Below are positions 41,653 through 50,694 of a DNA stretch of 64,000 nucleotides, piece by piece. Below the pieces are notes generated by a model. It was given only the letters and a program-made list of their open reading frames with translations, ran no database searches and was not told the origin of the DNA. The stretch spans positions 868,001-932,000 of the forward strand of contig JAKEKT010000001.1 in NCBI GenBank assembly GCA_021495925.1, read 5' to 3'. A program made the position numbers and the translations under genes. This DNA comes from Diplodia intermedia (lineage: Eukaryota; Ascomycota; Dothideomycetes; Botryosphaeriales; Botryosphaeriaceae). Numbering within the stretch: the first letter of the stretch is position 1; each line of letters begins with the position of its first letter.

Positions 41653-43560
41653 ATGCGACTTCCGATTCACCTGATGCTCAAGCTGGGCACGACAAAGCCC
41701 GCACGCTCTCCTCCTGGCGGTGCCTCTGCCTCTGCCTACCAGCACCACACCGAAAACATGGCTGTGTCAGTTGAAGTCGAGCACAGCGAACCCGGTACTA
41801 TCAAGCCTGCGAGGGGCAGTCGCTTGATCGGCCGCCTAAGCTCCAAGCTGCAAGCCATGTCATCCACCACCGCGAGCGCCTTCAAGCGCGCTTCACAGAA
41901 GATTCGCGTGGTCTTGCACAAGCCGGCACAGAAGGGTCCGGACGCTCACGCCCAGCAGCATACCCAGCAGCATGACCAGCAGCATGACCAGCAGCATGCC
42001 GACCACGACATGCTCTCTGACTCTTGCAGCTCTATGGCTGATTCTGCCTCGGACTGTTACCCTTACACGATAGCCTGTGGACCACTTCCAGCACACGACC
42101 CGGGCTACACCGTCTCGCCATACCCTGACACCAGCACTTCCATGGAAGTCTGCGAATGGGCTTCGTCACCAGAAATATCCGCAGATATCAACGACACCCG
42201 CGCTGCCGCTGTCGATGTCGATGGCGCCGACTCTGACCATGCGAACCACCGTGCCTCTTGCCTAAACCGCGCCAGCAAGCACCTCTACCACGTCCCCAGC
42301 GACCTGAACATCCGCTTGCCTCAAGGAGCGACCGGCAGCAAGCGCCTTCCTCCCCACTACCCCCGTGGCGCAAAGAGCTTGAAGAGGCCTGACGACTCGG
42401 ACTTTCCAAGCTGGCATCAAGCCCCCGATGGGTACATGGTGCCCACTCCGCGCCTCCCTCGAGGCGTCTTCTTGCCCGAGCCATCGCGATTGCGGCAGGT
42501 TGAGACCATCGAGTACGCCGAGGACGACAAGCCGCTGAGTCAGAATGTCAGTCGCCGCACCATCCGCCGCACCAAGGCCATGCTTACTCGACGCCACGTC
42601 GAGCCTATCCGCCTTGTTTCTTCGAACGCGGACGAGGAGCAGACGTCCACTAGCTCCGCTGACGACACTGCGCTATCTTCCATCTGTGATGACAACTGGG
42701 TCGCTTACGGCGATGATTCTGAAGAGCTCAGCATCGAGCGGACAACCGACTTTCGCCCCTATCCTCTAGGCCGCGCAACGCACTCTTTGTCGAGGTCCAG
42801 GGGTGTCCCGAACCTGCACTCAATGCAGGACGACATCATCCTGGAAGAAGATTCGGAAGAGGAGACCTCCAACGCTGTCGCCGAGTCTATGTCAGGAGTC
42901 AACTGGATGGTCATTGACAGCAGCTCCTTCACGAGTCTTGCCGAAGAAGGCCAGGAAGCCAATGGCGAGGACAAGCAGGCTCCAGTCTGCTCTGCTCAAC
43001 GTGCCAAGGCAAATGCCATCAATGCTCTGCGCCCTTTCTCTACTCTGTTTGCCATTGTCACCGGCGAGAGCTCTGATAGTGAGGAGGATGTTGCCGACTT
43101 GGAGCACATGGAGCCCCGCTCAGGTGCAAGCACTCCCATCTCATCAATTGACACGTTGTCCGCCATCCAGGTCAAGGCCTTCGATGGAGAAGACAACAGC
43201 GAGTGCGACGCCAGCAGCTTTTCCATCCTCTCCCAGGAGCTTGAAGGGGACGTATCCGACATTTCTGCAACGGCTTCGCTCTCCCAGGAACGCGACCCAG
43301 TCAGCCACGAGGCCGAGTCTGGCATGTCGAGCTTCTTGGAAGGGAGTTCTATGAAACTCGAACCCAACCAGCAGGCCGACATCCTGTCAGCCATCGCCGA
43401 CGACTTTGATCATGATGACAACGAGCTCATACGTCCTTGTTCGCTGCCCGCTCTCCCGGCTGGCGTGAAGTATGCCGATGAGCGCCACCCGACCGTCTCG
43501 TGGGGACCCCGCCTCGTCATTCCCGAGAAGTACGTCCGCGTTGTTCTTCGTAACCGGTGA
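41653..43560 (+). CDS. P2: tandem-paralogue acidic protein
   Basis: Family not recognised. Single exon of 635 aa from ATG 41653; 41497 (687 aa) and 41758 (600 aa) are alternative starts. A basic, helical segment (SRLIGRLSSKLQAMSSTTAS, FKRASQKIRVVL) precedes a Gln/His tandem repeat (QQHD). The core at about residues 201-294 reads ASCLNRASKHLYHV, LPQGATGSK, HYPRGAKSLK and GVFLPEPSRLRQVETIEYAE. Long acidic, Ser-rich sequence follows. The C-terminus AIADDFDHDDNE, SLPALPAGVKYADERHP, PRLVIPEKYVRVVLRNR is shared in part with P3. No signal peptide or membrane segment is seen. Confidence 0.78.
   Translation: MRLPIHLMLKLGTTKPARSPPGGASASAYQHHTENMAVSVEVEHSEPGTIKPARGSRLIGRLSSKLQAMSSTTASAFKRASQKIRVVLHKPAQKGPDAHAQQHTQQHDQQHDQQHADHDMLSDSCSSMADSASDCYPYTIACGPLPAHDPGYTVSPYPDTSTSMEVCEWASSPEISADINDTRAAAVDVDGADSDHANHRASCLNRASKHLYHVPSDLNIRLPQGATGSKRLPPHYPRGAKSLKRPDDSDFPSWHQAPDGYMVPTPRLPRGVFLPEPSRLRQVETIEYAEDDKPLSQNVSRRTIRRTKAMLTRRHVEPIRLVSSNADEEQTSTSSADDTALSSICDDNWVAYGDDSEELSIERTTDFRPYPLGRATHSLSRSRGVPNLHSMQDDIILEEDSEEETSNAVAESMSGVNWMVIDSSSFTSLAEEGQEANGEDKQAPVCSAQRAKANAINALRPFSTLFAIVTGESSDSEEDVADLEHMEPRSGASTPISSIDTLSAIQVKAFDGEDNSECDASSFSILSQELEGDVSDISATASLSQERDPVSHEAESGMSSFLEGSSMKLEPNQQADILSAIADDFDHDDNELIRPCSLPALPAGVKYADERHPTVSWGPRLVIPEKYVRVVLRNR
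41953..42000 (+). repeat. 12-bp coding tandem repeat in P2 (CAGCAGCATGAC)
   Basis: Four near-perfect copies encoding QQHT, QQHD, QQHD, QQHA. An in-frame, length-variable repeat in the disordered N-terminal part of P2. Confidence 0.85.
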
Positions 43561-44140
43561 TCGGGATGACGGAGTATCAGGAAGTAAAGAAGTTGAAGGA
43601 GTACAGATTGTTTTCTGCTAAATGTCATTACCAGCGGAGGCGAAAAGGTTTGCATTAATTCTTTGTATTCAGAAGCTTAATTTTGTCATTCTGTTTGTCT
43701 GGGCTTAATCGTTCACGCGTGGACATCATTCCATAGCGAAGGGACTGGTTTGCTTGTACTGTAGCATCGAGCGTTTGATAGTCTCTGCGGGCTTGGTGTG
43801 GCACTTAATTTCGGAGGGGAATTCTTGCTATTAGTTGCATTAATATTGAACAATAGAGATAGCCAAGCTCTTCAAGATAACGAGCCTGCAGGCTTACTTG
43901 CCATCAGCTTTGAGAATGGGCTTTAGATGGCGAGAATCCTGACTGCCTATTTGGACCGAGTGCCTCACAACACACATCATGTGGTGGCTAGCCGAGTGGA
44001 CCGAGCGCCTTACCATGCAGTCAACACCCTTGGGTTTTCCATCCCGCTCAACTCTTGGAGACTCGATCCACCCTTAGCGATGGCCCGGCTTTCTTGGACC
44101 TTAAACATTGTCTGCTGACCATTCGACTCCTTAGTCCACA
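43561..44140. other. Intergenic region P2-P3
   Basis: 0.58 kb, AT-rich at the left. Nothing recognisable beyond presumed 3' UTR and promoter. Confidence 0.55.
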
Positions 44141-45730
44141 ATGCCGAGCCCTCCCGTCTGCTCAGTCAACCGCTCCGCCACTGTTGCCGACACAGCAACC
44201 TCTCCGGCTGGGCATACCGTTCCAAAGCCTGGATGGGATCATAGGCTCAACACCGGCAGCACACGCTCGACCGACAATCAAGATCTGCCGCGCAGTTCCA
44301 GGCGCATGTGTCTGGCCAGCTCGATCGATGGTATCCGCAGGACCGCGACCAATCTCCTCCATCATGTTTCCAATGGGTTAAGGCGTGTTTTGAGATATCC
44401 ATTCCGGCTGACTCCCAGCTCGAATGTGTCCGACCTTTCTGCTGGTGCTTCGCTTGAGCTTCCGGACTGGTCTGGAAGCATGCTGAGTGATGTTGAAGTT
44501 GATACGAAAAAGGCGGAAGACGTGTTTAGCCCGGCGCGGCGCGCTGGAGCCCATTCACTCACAGGAAATGCGATTAACACCGTCCCCGCCCGCTACTTTT
44601 TCGGACGCGCACGCAACACAACCCACACCTCGACCCCGCCGGAAATCTGCTTCTGGCTCTCCACCTTCCTCATCGGCCACGAAATCCACTGGATCATCCG
44701 GCATTCTAGGAGCTCGGCCAACACACACCTCCTTCGCATCGCAAGCTGCCTCCAGCGCGCCCATCATCACTTGTACGACGTAGCGGAAGAGGACTACCCA
44801 GATCTCCAGTTGCCACCCGGCGCCACCGGTCACAAGCTTCGGTATTGCACGCACGCAATGGGTTCCAAGCAGCCCACCTACCCCCGAGGTGCCAAGGGCT
44901 TGAAGAAGTTCGGGGACCCGGATATCCCCTCGACACGCTGGACCCCAAACGGTATCAAGCTCCAGCCGTTCGACCACCAGATGCTCAAGTTGCGTGGCTG
45001 TTTCTTCCCTGCCCCTTCGAAGCTGTGCCATGTCGAGACTCTGAACAACGATGCCGACCTTGAAAATGGCCTGGAAGACCATGACACTTCCTCGAATGCC
45101 TTGCAGAAAACCAGCCCGGCCCGGTCTTCCTTGAGCAGTTTGCCTGCAGCTTGGGATGAGCTTGAGCATGTCAGCCAGAGCCACCAGCACTTGTCTGGCC
45201 CGGACACTGATCACCAGAACATCACCTCGCAACCCATTGCTGGTGAAGAGCCGATGGACTATTACGGTCCAGCAAGGGACTATGCTGGTTCTGTTTCAAG
45301 CGGCTCGGACTCATGGTCGGATTCGGACACTGATGGCACACGCAACATGGACATTGAGTCGGGGTTTGCTGAGTCTGTCGGTGCCTTCGCTACCGAGACC
45401 AAAGCGTGCGATTCCGATACCGACATGGATAGCATGAGCATCGATCTCCCCGACTCCGACTCTGAGGCTCATGATCCCGAAGAGTTTGGCATCATTCAAG
45501 GCCAGGATGTGCCCCAGGTTACACTCAGGCCTGCCAGTATCGCGCAGATATCCGATATCATGTACGCCATTGACGACGAACTGGACCATGATGAAGTCAG
45601 ATCTTCTCGGCACTTGAGCCTTCTTCCGCCCCTGCCCGAAGGCTACAAGTATCTTGTAACGCCCACCATGGCCTTCTGCAGGAAACCTTATCTCGTTGTG
45701 CCAGCCACTTCCCGTCACTTCGACATCTGA
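44141..45730 (+). CDS. P3: tandem-paralogue acidic protein
   Basis: Family not recognised. Single exon of 529 aa. A basic amphipathic stretch (SSIDGIRRTATNLLHHVSNG, LRRVLRYPFRL) lies before the core, as in P2. The core begins near residue 170 (PPEICFWLSTFLIGHEIHW) and has IASCLQRAHHHLYDV from 200, LPPGATGHK, TYPRGAKGLKKFGDPDIPS, TPNGIKLQ and CFFPAPSKLCHVETLNND. An acidic middle with YYGPARDYAGSVSSGSDS and SDSDTDG resembles P5. The C-terminus AIDDELDHDEVR, SLLPPLPEGYKYL, KPYLVVP resembles P2. No signal peptide. Confidence 0.8.
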   Translation: MPSPPVCSVNRSATVADTATSPAGHTVPKPGWDHRLNTGSTRSTDNQDLPRSSRRMCLASSIDGIRRTATNLLHHVSNGLRRVLRYPFRLTPSSNVSDLSAGASLELPDWSGSMLSDVEVDTKKAEDVFSPARRAGAHSLTGNAINTVPARYFFGRARNTTHTSTPPEICFWLSTFLIGHEIHWIIRHSRSSANTHLLRIASCLQRAHHHLYDVAEEDYPDLQLPPGATGHKLRYCTHAMGSKQPTYPRGAKGLKKFGDPDIPSTRWTPNGIKLQPFDHQMLKLRGCFFPAPSKLCHVETLNNDADLENGLEDHDTSSNALQKTSPARSSLSSLPAAWDELEHVSQSHQHLSGPDTDHQNITSQPIAGEEPMDYYGPARDYAGSVSSGSDSWSDSDTDGTRNMDIESGFAESVGAFATETKACDSDTDMDSMSIDLPDSDSEAHDPEEFGIIQGQDVPQVTLRPASIAQISDIMYAIDDELDHDEVRSSRHLSLLPPLPEGYKYLVTPTMAFCRKPYLVVPATSRHFDI

Positions 45731-46598
45731 AGACAAAGCAACTAACCGACACAGCTCAATACGCTGGACATGGAGAGGCTGGGGCTTTTTGGAGTGTAAT
45801 TGAGGTTATGAGTGGTCACTGGACACTGGGAGAGATGGAATTTGCGACAACTACTGCTTATTGTGTTATTTGTCTTGGTGTAAGACAAAGCTTGGGTCAT
45901 GCGGTTTCAGGACACATAATTATCATAAAGCTCACGCAATTGAGGCTCAACATCCATATAAGTTGGTTGCTATGCTATCTGTGATTGATCAACTGAGATA
46001 TGGAAATATCTGCGCCGCTGCGTTGTGCGGATTTTGAGAAGTGACGCATATCGCTTTTGCATCCCTTTCGGTCAACGCCGCCATTAAAACAGCAATTGCG
46101 GCTGTGCAAAGCAGCGACGGATATGGATATGTAAAGATCTACACTTGTACACACGAGTGGTCCTTCGAGGGGCTTGCAGAGGGTGGTTACGTCATGGAGG
46201 CCACCGGTAGTGACCGCGCTGCGTGGTGTAGGCGGGCCACCACCGCGCTGCGGTGGCCCATGCACACGCGCATGGTAAACACCTTGCCCACCCATCGTGG
46301 CTTTTGGTGTTAACTGCCCTGATCCGATCTAGTGCCGTCGCTGTTCAATCACTTGCTTGCGGCAACCTTAAGAGGGGCCTTCGGGCACTGTCCGACCATC
46401 ACCTCTCCATCAACCGCCCACGCTCCTCGAAACGACACATCCACTCCACCCCGATCGTCACTCAGATTTCTCGCAAGAAGCTTTTTCGTCCTACGCCCAC
46501 CGCGAAGTCAACCTTTCGAGCCCCACGACCATCTTCAAGGATCCCCCACCGTGTCATCACCTTCGTACGCAACCACTTCCGGCCACACTCTCGAAGCA
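45731..46598. other. Intergenic region P3-P4
   Basis: 0.87 kb. The P4 frame is open from 46332, but that part reads as leader sequence. Nothing else is supported. Confidence 0.55.
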
Positions 46599-48620
46599 AT
46601 GCCGACCTCCTCCACCATCAACTTTGCTGCTGGTCTCGAGCAGTTCGGCACCCTCGGCGGTCTCAACTGGGATGAAGAGTTTGAGGAGCTTGCTTCCACT
46701 GCCCCTGTTATCGACTCGCAAGACGTTGTAAGCCGTGCCAACCTTTGCCATGTCCGGAGTATGCATCTTGCTAACATTGAGCAGACCGCCCAGGTAAACG
46801 CTGACTATGCTGAAGATGACACCGTCATCGTGCACACCCACCCGTTCGCGCCCACCGACGAGGTCACGCCCACCGACGAGGTCACACCCACCGAAGACCC
46901 GGACCATGTCTACACCACTCCTCCCGCCTCACCCGACTCCGAGACAGTCGATCTCTGCGAAGCGATGCTGCAGAACTCCGTCGACATCTCGTCTGATCAG
47001 GATCCAACCCATGAAATGCCCGATCCCGAACAACATGACAGTACCCCGATCAGCAGCGAGGGCACCCACCCTGGATTCACCGAAGAGTCACCCTCTTGGT
47101 ACGAGTTCACTGCTACCTCTCCCCAAGCCTGCCACTGGGTCATGTCTCCAGGCATCTTCAAGGACCTCAAGTCGACACTGAACTTGTGCAAGGACGACCA
47201 CATTGTTCACAGGGACATTCCGCGCGTTGCCTCATGCTTGTTGCGTGCTATTCAGCACGTCTACCCGGTTCCAAACTACCTGGCCTACCCTCACAAGGCC
47301 GAGGGCGAGAAACTCCCGCTCCCCCGTTTCCCTCGTGGTTCCATGGGCTTCAAGGAGCCTTACGACGTGGATGTTCCCAAGGACACGTATATACCCAATG
47401 GAATCAAGATCCGACAGCCTGGACCCGACGGCCGGGCCTTTTACCCTCGCCCTTCACCCCTGAGCAACTCCATCACTATTGAGAATGAGGAGGATGCTGA
47501 CACTCACGAGCCTGCTCAGGACACTCGAGCCCTTGGAAGCGTCCCTCATTCAAGGGCCATCCAGTTTTTGGCGGCCCCCGATGAGCAGCCGGCGGAAAGC
47601 TGCCACCAAGTCGTGGGCAACCTGTCTCCAAAGGACTGGAAGCCGTCTCCACCCTTGGTGTTCTTTTCGGGAGAGAACTGCCTCGAGGAGGAAGAGGCGA
47701 CGAACATCAGAATGGAGACCAGGGACACTGACATCACCATCATTCCCGCAAGCGAGGATGACGAAGAGATCACTCTCCAGGCCTATGATTTGGAGAGCGT
47801 GTACTATGCTGACGAAGAGCTCGAGTCCTCCTTCGAGCAGAAGATTGAAGCCCAGTTCGAAATAGAAATCGACGGTGGCTGCCTCACCTCTGACATGGTT
47901 GATGAGGACAACGAGTACTTCTACAGCTCCAGCGAGAAGTCATCCACTTGGCCTAGTTCCCCTCCTTTGCCTGCTCTCGACATCAGTGGCTCGGCTACTG
48001 AGTCGGAGGATGAGGTCGATGATCTGCCTACCACCGAGGCGACCTTTGGCTTGCCTGAGCTCACTTCGGCACCCTACTGCAAGATTCCCGGCCTCGATTA
48101 TGCTCAACATCTGGACGCACCTCTTCTCATCTGCGCCGACCACACATCGAGCTCCTTGGACCAGGCTGCCTCTGGCATTGCTAACGAGGATGCCCATGAG
48201 GGCAGCTTTGACAGTTATGGAGGGGATGAGCTTGCCATGACGCTTGACAGCGATGAAGTAGACCGGGCCATTGCTCGCCTCGAGCGTATGAGCCCTGTGC
48301 CCATTGTTGAGCTTGAAGAGTACAATGCTGAGCCTAGCGACTCCTACTCGGAGCCGATCTCTCACACCGAAGGTTTTCTCAGCGTCATCTCGACAAAAGA
48401 CTTTGACAAGGCCGACGAGATCCTTGAGTCTCGGGTTGAGGAAGCTCCCGTCACCACTTCTGTCAAGAACCATGCTCAACTGGTTTGCTCCGAGACTCCT
48501 GAACGGCCTTCAGAGAACGCCGTCGGGGGTGTGGGTGGGTTCATCCGTGTCGTCGGAGCAATTGGCCATACAGTCTGGTCAATTTGCAGTCTTAACCCTC
48601 TATCGGTGTTTTTGTTCTGA
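46599..48620 (+). CDS. P4: tandem-paralogue acidic protein with hydrophobic C-terminus
   Basis: Family not recognised. Two exons (46599-46727, 46785-48620) give 654 aa. The 57-nt intron has donor GTAAGC, branch GCTAAC and acceptor GAGCAG; it is in phase, so an unspliced reading adds 19 residues. N-terminal INFAAGLEQFGTLGGLNWDE aligns with P1. The core at about residues 150-285 has YEFTATSPQACHWVMSPGIF, DIPRVASCLLRAIQHVYPV, RFPRGSMGFKEPYDVDVP, YIPNGIKI and AFYPRPSPLSNSITIENE. A long acidic region follows. The end GGFIRVVGAIGHTVWSICSL then NPLSVFLF is hydrophobic, as is the spliced end of P1. An 18-bp tandem repeat codes PTDEVT. Confidence 0.78.
   Translation: MPTSSTINFAAGLEQFGTLGGLNWDEEFEELASTAPVIDSQDVVSRANLCHVRSMHLANIEQTAQVNADYAEDDTVIVHTHPFAPTDEVTPTDEVTPTEDPDHVYTTPPASPDSETVDLCEAMLQNSVDISSDQDPTHEMPDPEQHDSTPISSEGTHPGFTEESPSWYEFTATSPQACHWVMSPGIFKDLKSTLNLCKDDHIVHRDIPRVASCLLRAIQHVYPVPNYLAYPHKAEGEKLPLPRFPRGSMGFKEPYDVDVPKDTYIPNGIKIRQPGPDGRAFYPRPSPLSNSITIENEEDADTHEPAQDTRALGSVPHSRAIQFLAAPDEQPAESCHQVVGNLSPKDWKPSPPLVFFSGENCLEEEEATNIRMETRDTDITIIPASEDDEEITLQAYDLESVYYADEELESSFEQKIEAQFEIEIDGGCLTSDMVDEDNEYFYSSSEKSSTWPSSPPLPALDISGSATESEDEVDDLPTTEATFGLPELTSAPYCKIPGLDYAQHLDAPLLICADHTSSSLDQAASGIANEDAHEGSFDSYGGDELAMTLDSDEVDRAIARLERMSPVPIVELEEYNAEPSDSYSEPISHTEGFLSVISTKDFDKADEILESRVEEAPVTTSVKNHAQLVCSETPERPSENAVGGVGGFIRVVGAIGHTVWSICSLNPLSVFLF
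46851..46898 (+). repeat. 18-bp coding tandem repeat in P4 (PTDEVT units)
   Basis: Two copies of CCCACCGACGAGGTCACG (the second ending in A) and a partial third, encoding PTDEVT PTDEVT PTED in the acidic N-terminal part. Confidence 0.85.
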
Positions 48621-49575
48621 GAGGACATTGGGACTTGCTACAGGCAGAAGGATAAGTAGGATGGAGGAGCATGGTAGCCAAGGGGTTCGTGAGAAAGGGA
48701 GGGGTGTGTTTGGGTTCAGTGGCGTTTTGGACATTAGACTTTGCATATTGTTTCTGCGAGTTCAGATGGAGCTTAGGGTTTTTTTTTGCAGCAACACGGT
48801 AGGCGTGCCGGAGTTCTCTGTTTTTCCACAGCTTGAAATTTTAGTATTGACAAATGGCGACAACTCTGTGAGTACCGAAACTCAATGCTACACAATATAC
48901 AGTGTTCAGTTTCATTTGGCCTAGTATCGGGCTGCTTCCTCTGATTTGGGCCTACACAACAGACCCTCTCTTCAAGCCAGAAGGGGAGGAGAAAGGGAAG
49001 TGGGAGATTCTTTTTCCGGAAGGCACTGGGCCCGGGGGTACGTGCGCCTGCCGCTGACTCCTAGCCGCGGCTCAGTGATGCAAAACTCTTGACAGACAGT
49101 TGTAGGCCGCATCCACAATCAGAGCATACTAGTAGTGGCTCCAAATTGGCCCAATACCGTTGCCAAAGCCAACTACAGCAACACAATACCCGGCAGTAAC
49201 CTCACCGCGCCAAAGTTTGTATGCGATTCAAACTCGTCATAGTAATAGCCGCAAGATCTGGGCCTCAAAGTCAAACAGCGGTACAGTTGCGTAGGCAATC
49301 CATAATCCACGGCTCCACAGTCATGAAGTGCCGGTAACAGGGTCCGGTAGTCCCAAGCTCTCCTCAAGCATCCCAGTTCTGCCCAACTCTTCTCTCGCTT
49401 CCGTCGGACTTCGCGCACTTTTGTCTGCTCGTATAAGGCTTCCCAAAAGCACCCGTCCCCGCACCACAACCGAGCACTTTCCACCTTGAGTATCTTCGCA
49501 GTTTGCTCAAGCCCGCGAAGCCCATCATCTCAACAAGCCATTTGGAAGAAAAAATAGAACGTTTCGACTCTCACC
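48621..49575. other. Intergenic region P4-P5
   Basis: 0.96 kb, with AT-rich 3' UTR-like sequence at the left and GC-rich promoter-like sequence at the right. No gene is supported. Confidence 0.55.
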
Positions 49576-50694
49576 ATGGACACCTCCACGGACACGAGCC
49601 CTCACCCCGACGACCCCGGTCTTACCATCGATACCGACACCGGCACCATTGTCCCGCCCGTCTTCTGGCTCAACCGCCCGGAATCACCCTCCATCAGCCC
49701 CGCCACCAGCAGCACCAGCCCCGAGTGCATCTCCTGGCTGCACTCGCCCGCAATCAGCCTCACCCTCAACCCGGCCAACCACAATCCCCCCCGGCACCCC
49801 CACTGCGAGGGCCTGCGCCGCACCGCCACGCTTCTCAGCGCCCGCCGGCGCCTCTACGACGGCGTGCCGGACCACACGCCGTGGCCGCCCGGCGCGACGG
49901 GCTGGCTGTGGTATCCGCGGGACTATCGCCCCGGTGCCAAGGGATTGAAGACCGTGGGCTTGGATGTGATGCCGGACTACCCTGGGCCAAAGACGGAGAA
50001 GGGCTGTAATGAGTGGTTCGTGCCCCAGACGACGCGGATGGGGTGGGATGCATGGACGGTGGATGGGAGCGTGCGTGGGGGGATTAGGGTTGATGATGAC
50101 GGGGTGCTCGCGGATGAGGATGAGGCGGAGCATGAGGCAGAGCATGCGGCGGATGCGGAAACAACGGAGGAAGAGGAAGGACTCGATGCGGTGCCGGATC
50201 CGGGCTACGAGGCGCAGAGCTATCACGGGCTGAAGCGGGATTATGAAGGGTACGTGTCTGATGACTCCGACTCCGACTCCGACTCCGATTTCGAAGTAGG
50301 CTTGGATGCCGAATCCGAGGCCGATGGCAATGCAGGAGTGGAGGGGGAGCTGAAGCAGGATGCTGATGGGGACGACAAGATCGACGACCCGTTCGACGAC
50401 TTTGACGGCGATCACGGAGGGTTTTGCTCCGACGCCACGGTAGAAGCAGAAGATGACGAAACCGAAGAAGACGGAAAGGGGAAGGAACGCACCATCGAAA
50501 CCAAGCACGGCTGCGAAGGAAATGCCAACACCGACACCGAGTTCGATGTGAACGAGTTTTTGGCAATGGAAAACAACCTGCCATCCCTGTCTGTCGCCAT
50601 GGCAGCGAAATTCTACCTATCGCCTCCCGAAGAGCTTGACGACGGAGACGAAAGCACCGACTTGAGCGTCAAGCAATGCCCCCCTCGCAGATGA
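49576..50694 (+). CDS. P5: shortest tandem-paralogue acidic protein
   Basis: Family not recognised. Single exon of 372 aa. The core at about residues 50-155 reads PECISWLHSPAISL (compare PPEICFWLSTF in P3), ATLLSARRRLYDGVPDH, PWPPGATGW and DYRPGAKGLKTVGLDVMPDY. The PxPSxL element is worn down (VPQTTRMGWDAWTVDG). The rest is extremely acidic, including HGLKRDYEGYVSDDSDSDSD, which matches the RDYAG and SDSD segment of P3. It lacks the N-terminal WDxE motif and any hydrophobic tail. It is the last and most diverged member of the row. Confidence 0.75.
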   Translation: MDTSTDTSPHPDDPGLTIDTDTGTIVPPVFWLNRPESPSISPATSSTSPECISWLHSPAISLTLNPANHNPPRHPHCEGLRRTATLLSARRRLYDGVPDHTPWPPGATGWLWYPRDYRPGAKGLKTVGLDVMPDYPGPKTEKGCNEWFVPQTTRMGWDAWTVDGSVRGGIRVDDDGVLADEDEAEHEAEHAADAETTEEEEGLDAVPDPGYEAQSYHGLKRDYEGYVSDDSDSDSDSDFEVGLDAESEADGNAGVEGELKQDADGDDKIDDPFDDFDGDHGGFCSDATVEAEDDETEEDGKGKERTIETKHGCEGNANTDTEFDVNEFLAMENNLPSLSVAMAAKFYLSPPEELDDGDESTDLSVKQCPPRR

